From Deltaproteobacteria bacterium (GTDB lineage: Bacteria > Desulfobacterota > Desulfomonilia > UBA1062): a stretch of 38,634 nt of DNA. The position numbers and the translations under genes are program-made. The notes below the pieces were generated by a model that was not told the origin of the DNA, searched no databases, and worked only from the letters and a program-made list of their open reading frames with translations. The stretch lies in the NCBI GenBank assembly GCA_018434685.1, contig JAHDOV010000018.1, forward strand, positions 1 to 38,634, in the 5' to 3' direction. Below, in pieces: positions 15,773 to 23,600 of the stretch (the first letter of the stretch is position 1; every line of letters begins with the position of its first letter).

Positions 15773-17692
15773 TTAACCTCGTACTTTCGATTTGATATAG
15801 TTGAGCAGGCCGCCTTCCTTGAGGATCTCCCGTTCCCTCTCAGACAGCGAGATCGTGCAGTCGAGTTTCCTGCCGGTGAGGGTGTCGCGAGCATCGAGGG
15901 CCGCAGCCCCGTCGATGGCCGGGAGAATATGTTCAAGAACGATGCGTGCCCCGCGCTCAACAGCAGCATACGTTTCGCTGTCGATGATGATGGGCAGGAT
16001 GCCGAAGTTGATGAGATTCGATCGGTGAATCCTGGCAAACGACCGGGCCAGGACCGCCTTCACGCCCAGGTACATGGGGGCGAGGGCTGCATGCTCCCGC
16101 GAAGAGCCCTGGCCGTAGTTGTCCCGGGCAAGGATGCAGCCGCTCCGGGCTTCTTTGGCATGTGCGGAAAAATCAGGATCGATGCCGGAGAACACATAGT
16201 GCGATATGGCCTCGATGTTCGATCGAAGCGGCAGGATTTTGGCCCCTGCGGGCATGATGTCATCGGTGGTGATATTGTCCTGGAGCTTGAGCAGCACCTC
16301 GAGATCCATGGTGTCTTCCATGGGGCCTCGCTTGGGCAGGGGCTTGATGTTGGGGCCCCGCAGCACCTCCACAGAACCGGGATCTTTTGCAGGGGGAAGG
16401 ATCATCGAATCGTCGATGAGGAATGTGTCGGGAAGTGTAATGACCGGATAATCCCCGAGTTCGCGGGGATCGATAAAGTGGCCGCTCAGGGCGCACGCAA
16501 CAGCAACCTCAGGAGAGGTGAGGTAGACCTCGGCGCTCTTCGTTCCGGATCTGCCCTTGAAATTGCGGTTGAATGTCCTGACCGATACCGCATTGGTGCG
16601 CGGAGCTTGTCCCATGCCGATACACGGCCCGCAGGCACTCTCGAGGATCCGGGCCCCGGCTGAGATGATATCGGTCAGGGCCCCGTTTTCGGCAAGCATG
16701 GAGAGCACCTGCCTGGAGCCGGGAGCAATGCCGAAACTCGTATCGGGGTGGACGGTTCTGCCTCTGAGGACAGAGGCCACCATCATGAGGTCCTTAAGGG
16801 AGGAGTTCGTACACGAGCCAATGAGAACCTGGTCTACCTTCCTGCCGGCAAGCTCCTGGATCCGTACTATGTTATCAGGACTGTGGGGGCAGGCAGCCAG
16901 GGGTTCGAGCAGGGAGAGGTCGATCTCGATGACCTCGTTATACACGGCACCCTCGTCTGCTTCGAGGGGTTTCCAGTGGTGCTGTCTCCCCTGTGCCGCG
17001 AGGAAGGTCCGGGTGACATCGTCGCTGGGGAATATGGATGCAGTGGCACCGAGCTCGGCGCCCATGTTGGTGATGGTGGCCCGTTCGGGTACGCTCAAGG
17101 ACCGTACCCCGTCCCCGGTATATTCGAAGATCCTGCCGACCCCGCCCTTGACGGTAACTCTCCTGAGCACTTCGAGGATGATGTCCTTGGCGCTTACCCA
17201 TGGGGAAAGCTCTGATTTCAGGACAACACCTACAACCTTGGGCTTGGGGATACTGAAGGGCATGCCAGCCATGGCTGCGGCCACGTCGAGGCCGCCTGCG
17301 CCTATGGCGATCATCCCGATGCCGCCCCCGGTGGGGGTGTGGCTGTCCGATCCGAGCAGGGTCTTGCCGGGTATGCCGAAGCGCTCGAGATGCACCTGGT
17401 GGCAGATCCCATTGCCCGGTCTGGAATAATAGATCCCGTATTTTTTTGCGATGTCCTGGAGGAATCTGTGGTCATCGGCATTTTCAAATCCCGACTGGAG
17501 GGTGTTGTGGTCCACATAGCTTATGGACAGCTCGGTCTGTACCCTCTCAAGCCCTATTGCCTCGAATTCCAGATACGCCATAGTGCCAGTGGCATCCTGG
17601 GTGAGCGTCTGATCGATCTTCAGCGCGTATTCTTCGGGGGTTTCACAGGCGATGTGGTCCTCAAGTATCTTTTGTGTGAGTGTCTTAGGCAT
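15773..17692 (-). CDS. acn: Aconitate hydratase (short, Aquifex-type)
   Basis: Isomerises citrate and isocitrate through cis-aconitate with a [4Fe-4S] cluster. The 639-residue length fits the compact Aquifex-type aconitase rather than the roughly 900-residue AcnA. The N-terminal domain includes GSDSHTPTGGGIGMIAIGAGG (about 112-132). Cluster cysteines are in IGSCTNSS and ESACGPCIGMG. The swivel domain carries DNYGQGSSREHAALAP. ATG 17692 has GGGAG five bases upstream, whereas an in-frame start at 17719 adds nine residues without a better site. It is the first gene of the acn-gltX-ecfS-MBL unit. It could serve the oxidative or reductive TCA cycle or glutamate synthesis, which fits its pairing with GluRS only loosely. 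Confidence 0.97.
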   Translation of the reverse strand: MPKTLTQKILEDHIACETPEEYALKIDQTLTQDATGTMAYLEFEAIGLERVQTELSISYVDHNTLQSGFENADDHRFLQDIAKKYGIYYSRPGNGICHQVHLERFGIPGKTLLGSDSHTPTGGGIGMIAIGAGGLDVAAAMAGMPFSIPKPKVVGVVLKSELSPWVSAKDIILEVLRRVTVKGGVGRIFEYTGDGVRSLSVPERATITNMGAELGATASIFPSDDVTRTFLAAQGRQHHWKPLEADEGAVYNEVIEIDLSLLEPLAACPHSPDNIVRIQELAGRKVDQVLIGSCTNSSLKDLMMVASVLRGRTVHPDTSFGIAPGSRQVLSMLAENGALTDIISAGARILESACGPCIGMGQAPRTNAVSVRTFNRNFKGRSGTKSAEVYLTSPEVAVACALSGHFIDPRELGDYPVITLPDTFLIDDSMILPPAKDPGSVEVLRGPNIKPLPKRGPMEDTMDLEVLLKLQDNITTDDIMPAGAKILPLRSNIEAISHYVFSGIDPDFSAHAKEARSGCILARDNYGQGSSREHAALAPMYLGVKAVLARSFARIHRSNLINFGILPIIIDSETYAAVERGARIVLEHILPAIDGAAALDARDTLTGRKLDCTISLSEREREILKEGGLLNYIKSKVRG

Positions 17693-18056
17693 TTGATCTC
17701 CCTTATTCCATTGTGTCACCTATGTCTAATGTAAGTGGGACACAGTAGTCAATAGCCCCTGTCAGGGGAATGGGTTTGTCCTCATCTGATTTTCAATGAT
17801 AAAGGTACACATCGTATATCCGATAAACAAGGGGCTTGTGTCCTTTTGCGGGGCTGCACACGTGATATCGGGGCTTGTCGGGGAGCAACCGCCGAAGGTC
17901 CAGGATAGGTTCTAGCACTTTCCCGCCTCTCTGACGATACACAAGGTGCGTTTCTCGGGTAAGTGTCGGATAGCGCTGAAATAATATTAAAGATCCGACC
18001 TCATTGTTGCCGATATCCTAGAGGATATGAACGAGTATGTACGGGGGGGGAACATA
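17693..18056. other. Divergent regulatory region between acn and the PilT-like gene
   Basis: About 364 bases with no ORF. On the minus strand TTGACT lies upstream of acn, with TTAGAC after 17 bases (or TAGACA after 18), a candidate promoter. CCCCT/AGGGG with a three-base loop lies near 17757-17769. Toward the plus-strand gene, GTCGGAT (17965-17971) and ATCCGAC (17993-17999) form an inverted repeat around an AT-rich core (GAAATAATATTAAAG). This could be an operator or hairpin at the PilT-like gene promoter. Confidence 0.5.
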
Positions 18057-19604
18057 ATGACAAACAAGCGGCGCATGGGAGAAGTATTAGTAGAACTGGG
18101 GCTGATTGACGAGCACAGGCTCAGGCATGCGTTGGAAGTTTCCAAAAAACAGAATACAAAGCTCGGCGAAACCCTTATCCGTCTGGCATACTTAGGCGAG
18201 GACCAGGTGTTGGGTATCCTGAAGAATCTCACGGGAGTCCCCACGCTGGATATGAATGAGGGGATCATCAGGAAGGATGCCCAGAAGATAATGCCGCCTG
18301 AGCGTATGCGGGATATGGATGTTGTCCCGATAGCGGTGAAGGAAAAGTATGCCATAGTTGCCTTTGCAGACCCCCTCAACTATGTCACGGTGGAGAACGT
18401 GAAGTTTCTTATCAATAAGGAAGTCACCCCGGTTCTGGCATCACTCGCCCAGGTGGAAGATATCCTGAACCATCTCGACCGGGAAGGGTATGGCCTGAAA
18501 CAGCTGCGTCTCTCTGCGGTGCGCAGGAGCATCCCAACCATCTCAACCCAGGAAATGAGTACCTCGAATATCCTCAGGCTTCTTGATGATCCTGAGTGCA
18601 CGGATCTGCATATGTCGCTCGGTACGGCCCCTGGGGTGCGGACTGGCGGGGAGTTCAGGCGGATCGGCATGCCCATTATCACGAGCGATATACTCAATGC
18701 ATTCTTGAGAGACGTTCTCCCCGACGAGCAGGGCAGGGAGCTGGAGGATAAGAAAGAGGTGGAGTTTACCTATACAAAGCCGGGTGTCGGGCGATACCGG
18801 ATGAACATCTACCACCAGAAGTGCGGGGAGAAAACACTGGCCATCAAGAAGTTGGTCGAGGACATCCCGTCATTGTCCTCCATGGGGGTCCCTCAGTCGC
18901 TCACTTCACTCCTGGACAAGCGGGGGCTCCTGATAGTGAGTTCTGCGCGGGGACAGGGAAAGGACACGACCATTGCGGCACTGGTGGATCATATCAATTC
19001 CACGAAGAGCTGCAACATCATAACGTTTGAAGATCCCATTGAGTATATTCATCATCACAAGTTATCCAATGTGAATCAGCGGGAGCTGGGAAGGGATACC
19101 GACAGGAACCTTTCCGATGTCTTCGACCATGTAATGAACCATGATCCGGATGTCCTGGTTATCTCAAACATCAAGGATAAATACATGGTGGACACAGCGG
19201 TTCTGGCGGCGCAGAAGGGCATCCTGGTCATCGCAGGGCTCAATGCCATCGATGTGTTCAGCGCCATTGAGCAGTTGATCTCCACGCTGTCCGATGACTA
19301 CATGAAGTCGTTGTTCGCCCGTTCCCTCCTTGTTGCCTTTGCCCAGCGTCTCGTGTGGTCCAAGGTCGCCCAGAAGAGGATCCTCCTGTGGGAACAGCTC
19401 ATTGCGACACCGAGAATCCGGAAATACATAACCGATGACAAGGTATATTATATCAAGGGGCAGGCCCCTTCGCTCAGAGAGGAATATTTTCCCATAGAAG
19501 AAAGCCTTGCCCGGGCAATGAAATCAGGGCTGATCAGAGAGAACAATTTCGCTCAGGAACCGTGGATAAATCAGGATGTCTTGAGGGCGTACATCGAGCG
19601 CTGA
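18057..19604 (+). CDS. MshEN-PilT-like protein with degenerate ATPase site
   Basis: A 515-residue relative of type IV pilus retraction/secretion ATPases. The N-terminus (about 5-68; RMGEVLVELGLIDEHRLRHAL, then KLGETLIRLAYLGEDQV) is an MshEN/T2SSE-N domain, a family that can bind cyclic di-GMP. A PilT-like core follows. Walker A reads SSARGQGKDT (about 295-304): the Lys is kept, but the Ser/Thr is Asp. The Asp box (IITFEDPIEYI) is intact. Walker B reads DPDVLVISNIKD, so the usual Glu is Asn. The His box reads AGLNA instead of TLHT. It is therefore probably hexameric but catalytically weak or dead. ATG 18057 is preferred over 18027 because the MshEN domain begins there and a run of Gs precedes it. 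No pilus genes adjoin. Confidence 0.92.
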   Translation: MTNKRRMGEVLVELGLIDEHRLRHALEVSKKQNTKLGETLIRLAYLGEDQVLGILKNLTGVPTLDMNEGIIRKDAQKIMPPERMRDMDVVPIAVKEKYAIVAFADPLNYVTVENVKFLINKEVTPVLASLAQVEDILNHLDREGYGLKQLRLSAVRRSIPTISTQEMSTSNILRLLDDPECTDLHMSLGTAPGVRTGGEFRRIGMPIITSDILNAFLRDVLPDEQGRELEDKKEVEFTYTKPGVGRYRMNIYHQKCGEKTLAIKKLVEDIPSLSSMGVPQSLTSLLDKRGLLIVSSARGQGKDTTIAALVDHINSTKSCNIITFEDPIEYIHHHKLSNVNQRELGRDTDRNLSDVFDHVMNHDPDVLVISNIKDKYMVDTAVLAAQKGILVIAGLNAIDVFSAIEQLISTLSDDYMKSLFARSLLVAFAQRLVWSKVAQKRILLWEQLIATPRIRKYITDDKVYYIKGQAPSLREEYFPIEESLARAMKSGLIRENNFAQEPWINQDVLRAYIER

Positions 19605-19617
19605 TCAGGCATTCCGT

Positions 19618-19660
19618 GCCCTCTGCCAGAAAAACGAGGGCTCATTCAATGCAAATTTTT
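19618..19660 (+). terminator. Possible terminator after the PilT-like gene
   Basis: GCCCTC (19618-19623) and GAGGGC (19636-19641) form a 6-bp stem with a 12-base loop soon after the stop. The tail becomes T-rich only about 15 bases later, so efficiency is uncertain. Confidence 0.35.
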
Positions 19661-19662
19661 GC

Positions 19663-19691
19663 TTGCATCGCCTACCCCAATAGTGTATTAA
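19663..19691 (+). promoter_or_regulatory. Sigma-70-type promoter for atpE
   Basis: TTGCAT (19663-19668), a 17-base spacer and TATTAA (19686-19691) form a good housekeeping promoter about 60 bases before the atpE ATG. This supports atpE having its own transcript. Confidence 0.6.
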
Positions 19692-19752
19692 ATGAACCGT
19701 GATTCAGAATAATGCTCTGAATTCATAAATAAAAAACTCTAAGGAGTGTGCG

Positions 19753-20115
19753 ATGAGCAGATTAAAGACCTTTGTTTGTGTTGCCTTTATGTTATGTGCT
19801 GTATCTAGTGTTGCGTTTGCCTCTGAAGTAGCAACGGCAGGGTATGTTGACTGGGCCAAGGTGATCTTTGTTGCAGCCTCTCTTGTTGCTGCAGGGCTCT
19901 GTATGGGACTCGGTGCAATCGGTGCAGGTGCCGGTATGGGTAATGCAACATCCGGTGCAACCGAGGCCGTTGGTCGTAATCCGAATGCTCAGGGAAAGAT
20001 CATGCTCACACTCATGGTCGGTCTTGCAATGACTGAATCCATTGCAATCTACGCGCTCGTTGTAACCCTTATCATCCTTTACGCTAATCCTTTCAAGGCA
20101 ATTATCCTGGGCTAG
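19753..20115 (+). CDS. atpE: F-type ATP synthase subunit c with N-terminal signal-like extension
   Basis: The proteolipid c subunit forms the rotor ring of F0. The first ~23 residues (MSRLKTFVCVAFMLCAVSSVAFA) look like a signal peptide, unlike the bare c subunits of E. coli. Two helices follow: GLGAIGAGAGMGNATSGATEAVGR with the polar loop RNP (75-77), then GLAMTESIAIYALVVTLIILYANPF with the ion-carrying E95. Aligned to Na+-type Ilyobacter c, the Gln position is M62 while Glu-Ser (E95-S96) and Y100 remain, so ion choice is uncertain and H+ is somewhat more likely. AAGGAG lies six bases before ATG. No other ATP synthase gene adjoins; atpB and the F1 genes must be elsewhere. Confidence 0.96.
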   Translation: MSRLKTFVCVAFMLCAVSSVAFASEVATAGYVDWAKVIFVAASLVAAGLCMGLGAIGAGAGMGNATSGATEAVGRNPNAQGKIMLTLMVGLAMTESIAIYALVVTLIILYANPFKAIILG

Positions 20116-20131
20116 TAAGATCAGGAGATAT

Positions 20132-20284
20132 ATGATTTCAAACAGGCTGCAACAGCATACCTCATTGTTGAAGAGAGAAAAAGATGCATTGCGCCGGACG
20201 TGTGTTTGTGAGAAATCATGGGGGGTTAGTTCCAGGGTGAACTGTGAGGTTAACGGGTTATCGATATACAAGCGGTTTGTATAA
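20132..20284 (+). CDS. Possible 50-residue ORF after atpE
   Basis: ATG 20132 opens a 50-codon frame (MISNRLQQHTSLLKREKDALRR...) ending at 20284. AGGAG sits four bases upstream, and the ORF begins 16 bases after the atpE stop. The product is basic, with three cysteines and no membrane segment. Codon choice looks less typical than neighbouring genes, and there is no family recognition, so it may be chance. Confidence 0.22.
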   Translation: MISNRLQQHTSLLKREKDALRRTCVCEKSWGVSSRVNCEVNGLSIYKRFV

Positions 20285-20302
20285 GACGGTCAGGAGATTG
20301 AT

Positions 20303-21607
20303 ATGGATCAGGAAGCAAAGACTAATTTTAGTTTTGCCAGTATTGCCGTAAGTTTCTTCATCCTCATAGTGCTTCCCCTTACCATTACCGGAGTCATTAT
20401 CAGCAAGGGTGTGGTCAAAGTAGGTGAGGAGGCAACACAGGCAAACTTGCGAATTCTCGACGATAGTCAGAAGCAATCCATAGGGGGTCGAGCCCAAACT
20501 GTGGCTGATGCCGTTGCTCAGTTTCTCTCGGAAAGGGAGAAGGATATACGCATAGCCACGATACTTCCTCGGGATGAGAATTCCTATACTACCTTTATAC
20601 GATCCAATACGAGAGGGGCGATCAGATCATCCCAGGTGGGTGTGGTCAAGATTCCCATTCCTTTGTACCGGGAGATCACCTTTCTGGATAAGCAGGGGAT
20701 GGAAGTACTGAAGGTGACCAATGATGGCGTTGTTCCGAAAGAAAGACTCAGGGATATGTCCAGCCCTGCCAACGGCGAATATGGCGACGAGGAATACTTC
20801 TCTCAGGCCAGGGGCATGGCCCCGGGGGAATTCTATATGGGGCCTGTTGTGGGGCGCCATGTGAGCAAGACTGAGTTCGAGGCCGGCAAGAACTTTGACG
20901 GCATTATCCGTATGGCAGCCCCGGTATTTGATTCAAGCGGGTTCGCCGGTGTTGTGGAACTTGCCTTGGAATATGTCCATCTCATGGAATTCACCGACCA
21001 TATCATACCCACCGAACCGGGGATGTTCTTTGCCTCGGTCAATGTGGATGATATGAATTATGCATTCATGGTCGGCCGGGATGGCTTTATCATCTCCCAT
21101 CCTTCGGACTACCTCATCAGGGGGCTCGATGCGAACATGAAGCCGGTCCCGGTGATGAATGAAGAAAATTATCAGACACTGTCCAAGGATGGAACCGGTG
21201 CGATGAATGTCCGGGAGATGGGTTTCCTCGATGAAAACCTGCCGAGAATCGATGCCCTTGCATCGGAAGGCAAGTCGGGTTCATTTACCTATACAATCGA
21301 TGATAAGAGGATCTTTGCCGCCTATGCCAACATACCGTACTATGGCGATGGGTTCAGCAAGCCTGAAGGCTTTGGCTGGATAGGGATGATCGTCGATATT
21401 GACAAGTATCACAACCTGAGCCAGGAAAAGGTGAAAGAAATCCAGCAGAAGGTTCAGCGGTGGCAGAAATCCAGCATCGTTGTTGTATTCGTCTCACTCA
21501 TCCTCCTCTTTATCATAGCGCTCATACTGGCGCGCGGACTGTACCGCTCCATCCAGAGCGCACGGAGGCCTGAAGAGTCGACCCCGCTGCAAGACGACGA
21601 AGACTAA
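20303..21607 (+). CDS. Membrane-anchored dCache-domain protein lacking an output domain
   Basis: A 434-residue protein. Residues about 12-34 form a first membrane helix, about 35-385 a large extracytoplasmic double-Cache sensor, and about 388-410 a second helix (SSIVVVFVSLILLFIIALILARGLY). Cache features include ITFLDKQGMEVLKVTNDG, YFSQARGMAPGEFYMGPVVGRH, AAPVFDSSGFAGVVELALEY and a second module with FMVGRDGFIISHPSD. After the second helix only about 24 residues remain, ending LQDDED. No HAMP, kinase, MCP or cyclase domain follows, so signalling would need a partner. AGGAG sits six bases before the ATG. A strong terminator follows. The ligand is unknown; Cache domains commonly bind small organic acids or amino acids. 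Confidence 0.92.
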   Translation: MDQEAKTNFSFASIAVSFFILIVLPLTITGVIISKGVVKVGEEATQANLRILDDSQKQSIGGRAQTVADAVAQFLSEREKDIRIATILPRDENSYTTFIRSNTRGAIRSSQVGVVKIPIPLYREITFLDKQGMEVLKVTNDGVVPKERLRDMSSPANGEYGDEEYFSQARGMAPGEFYMGPVVGRHVSKTEFEAGKNFDGIIRMAAPVFDSSGFAGVVELALEYVHLMEFTDHIIPTEPGMFFASVNVDDMNYAFMVGRDGFIISHPSDYLIRGLDANMKPVPVMNEENYQTLSKDGTGAMNVREMGFLDENLPRIDALASEGKSGSFTYTIDDKRIFAAYANIPYYGDGFSKPEGFGWIGMIVDIDKYHNLSQEKVKEIQQKVQRWQKSSIVVVFVSLILLFIIALILARGLYRSIQSARRPEESTPLQDDED

Positions 21608-21627
21608 GTCGGGATACCTTATTAATT

Positions 21628-21671
21628 AAGGGGGTGCTGGTCCTTCGTGCTGAGGGCTGCACCCCTTTTTT
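21628..21671 (+). terminator. Intrinsic terminator after the Cache gene
   Basis: GGGGTGC (21631-21637) pairs with GCACCCC (21659-21665), extended by AAG/TTT pairing and an inner CCT/AGG. Six Ts (21666-21671) follow. This is the clearest factor-independent terminator in the window. Confidence 0.85.
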
Positions 21672-22048
21672 ATATGGGAATAAAGTCAGCATATATTAAA
21701 GATGAGCTTACAGGCTCCGATCCGGTGTCTTATATGATTTGTAAGATATTCGAGGAGCGGTGCAACTCCCTGGTCGAACACCTCAAGGTCCTGCCTGCTC
21801 ATCTCGGGAAGAGCCATTCCTACAACCATACGTCACAAGATATACAGCGGGAATAGTGTGGATCGTGATCAGGGGAACAGACCATGAAAATCTGGGCCGG
21901 AGTGGTGTCAGAATATGTCCTACAATGAGGGCTCATTCATGTTATGCATAATATTAAATGAGATCGATTAGTTATAAACAAGCGCTTGACAGGTATATGA
22001 ATATTTGATTAGGTGCTTGCGTTCTAAACATGCGGGAGGCATGCATAT
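21672..22048 (+). promoter_or_regulatory. Leader and promoter region of the rnf operon
   Basis: A 377-base gap without a trustworthy gene; a 60-codon frame from 21674 has no ribosome site and begins inside the terminator tail. A perfect TTGACA lies at 21986-21991, overlapped by the palindrome AAGCGCTT (21980-21987). At 17-18 bases the -10 candidates are weak (TTAGGT or TAGGTG), so an activator may help. The AT-rich stretch before it could also hold regulatory sites. Confidence 0.5.
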
Positions 22049-22624
22049 ATGTATTACATTCTACTCATCGTAGGCGCAGCATTGGTGAACAACTTTGTGC
22101 TGTCACGGTTTCTCGGCATCTGTCCCTTCATGGGAGTTTCCAAGAGCATCGACACGGCCATAGGCATGAGTATGGCCGTGATCTTTGTGATGACGCTGGC
22201 TTCCTTTGTGACCTGGCTCATCAATGGTTACCTCCTCATCCCCTTTGGGCTCCAGTATCTTCAGACCATTGCCTTCATCCTGGTCATAGCATCACTGGTG
22301 CAGCTCGTGGAGATGATCATTCAGCGCGTGAGTCCGCCTCTGTATCAGGCATTGGGAATCTTTCTTCCGCTCATCACTACCAACTGCGCTGTCCTTGGTG
22401 TGGCAATCCTGAACATCCAGCTCAAGTACAATCTGCTCGATTCGTGCATTTTTGCAGCCGGGGCCGCGCTCGGCTTCGGTCTTGCGCTGGTGATCTTTGC
22501 CGGTATCCGTGAAGAGTTCGAGCTGAACAATCTACCCAGGGCATTTCGAGGCACTCCCATTGCCTTGATTACCGCGGGAATCCTTTCCCTGGCTTTCATG
22601 GGATTTTCAGGGCTGGTGAAATAG
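22049..22624 (+). CDS. rnfA: Rnf complex subunit A
   Basis: An integral membrane subunit of the Rnf ferredoxin:NAD+ oxidoreductase, which couples electron flow to Na+ or H+ transport. The 191 residues form about six helices. Family stretches include [20 protein letters not shown] (about 13-32) and [19 protein letters not shown] (about 102-120), each with a conserved Cys. In known Rnf structures, RnfA and RnfE share a membrane-embedded Fe-S site between such cysteines. GGGAGG lies nine bases before ATG. It opens an ABCDGE-order operon as in Proteobacteria rather than the clostridial CDGEAB order. Assignment as A rather than the homologous E rests on position before rnfB. Confidence 0.95.
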   Translation: MYYILLIVGAALVNNFVLSRFLGICPFMGVSKSIDTAIGMSMAVIFVMTLASFVTWLINGYLLIPFGLQYLQTIAFILVIASLVQLVEMIIQRVSPPLYQALGIFLPLITTNCAVLGVAILNIQLKYNLLDSCIFAAGAALGFGLALVIFAGIREEFELNNLPRAFRGTPIALITAGILSLAFMGFSGLVK

Positions 22625-22625
22625 T

Positions 22626-23600
22626 ATGATAAGCGCAATCTTAATGGTAGGTGGAATAGGGTTTGTGGCAGCCCTCATCCTGGGGATCTCTGCAGTTACC
22701 TTCGCAGTGGAAATGGACCCCCGTGAGAAGGCTGTCCTTGATCAGCTCCCCGGGGCAAATTGCGGGGCATGCGGTTTTGCGGGGTGTGCAGCGTTTGCCC
22801 ACGAGATAACCGAGAATCCGGAAGCGGAAATGGCTTGCCCTGCGGTAAACGAGGCAGCGCTCAACGCGATGTCGGAAATTCTCGGCCGAGATCTCGGCGG
22901 GGGTGCCGCTTTCGTCGCATTTATCAGGTGTAAGGGTACCCCTGATCAGACAGAGACGAGATATAATTATGTCGGGCCAAAAGACTGCAGGGCGGCACAG
23001 CTGGTGGCCGGGGGGTCAAAGGCGTGCCAGTTCGGCTGTCTCGGCCTCGGGACCTGTGTTGATGTGTGTCCCTTTGGCGCCATGTACATGGGCGAAGACA
23101 GTCTGCCGCACGTCATCGAAAGCAAGTGCACCGGTTGCGGCAAGTGTATCCAGGCATGTCCCCGCGGTATCGTCCAGCTGATACCCTCCAGCGGCAATTT
23201 CTGTGTCGGCTGCATATCCAGCGACATTTCGAAGGACATGAAACAGCTCTGCAAGGTGGGGTGCATCAAGTGCGGAATATGCGCTGATGTCTGTCCGTTC
23301 GATGCCATATCGGTAGCCAAGGACAAGGCGGCGCAGATCGATCAGGCCAAGTGCCAGACCTGCGGGTTGTGTGTGAGCGTGTGTCCGACCAGCGTGATCG
23401 GGTTCGTTCATACCCCGGTGAAGGTTCATGTCATCGATGAAAAATGCAAGGGCTGCGGGATATGCGCTTCGGTCTGCCCCGTGGACGCCATCTCGGGCAT
23501 AATCAAGCAGCCGTACACCGTAAACCAGAGCAGGTGCATCGGTTGTGGCATGTGCATCGACATGTGCCCTGCAGACGCTATAGAGAGGAACATTTCATGA
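22626..23600 (+). CDS. rnfB: Rnf complex subunit B, polyferredoxin
   Basis: The electron-entry subunit that accepts electrons from reduced ferredoxin. An N-terminal membrane anchor (about 1-26) is followed by a 4Fe-4S domain (GANCGACGFAGCAAFA ... MACP, about 44-75). A long C-terminal part then holds repeated CxxCxxC...CP motifs: CTGCGKCIQACP, CIKCGICADVCP, CQTCGLCVSVCP, CKGCGICASVCP and CIGCGMCIDMCP. The protein carries 33 cysteines, enough for about seven or eight clusters, far more than the three of the E. coli-type RnfB/RsxB and like the long acetogen form. The start follows the rnfA stop by one base. The stop overlaps rnfC in ATGA. Confidence 0.96.
   Translation: MISAILMVGGIGFVAALILGISAVTFAVEMDPREKAVLDQLPGANCGACGFAGCAAFAHEITENPEAEMACPAVNEAALNAMSEILGRDLGGGAAFVAFIRCKGTPDQTETRYNYVGPKDCRAAQLVAGGSKACQFGCLGLGTCVDVCPFGAMYMGEDSLPHVIESKCTGCGKCIQACPRGIVQLIPSSGNFCVGCISSDISKDMKQLCKVGCIKCGICADVCPFDAISVAKDKAAQIDQAKCQTCGLCVSVCPTSVIGFVHTPVKVHVIDEKCKGCGICASVCPVDAISGIIKQPYTVNQSRCIGCGMCIDMCPADAIERNIS

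Noticed and set aside
15772-16038. N-terminal extension of GltX
   Set aside because: The extension runs antisense-like through the aconitase C-terminus in another frame; the ATG at 15771 has a good ribosome site and the family start.
21647-21856. Plus-strand ORF after the Cache gene terminator
   Set aside because: It begins inside the terminator, has no ribosome site, and matches no family I recognise.
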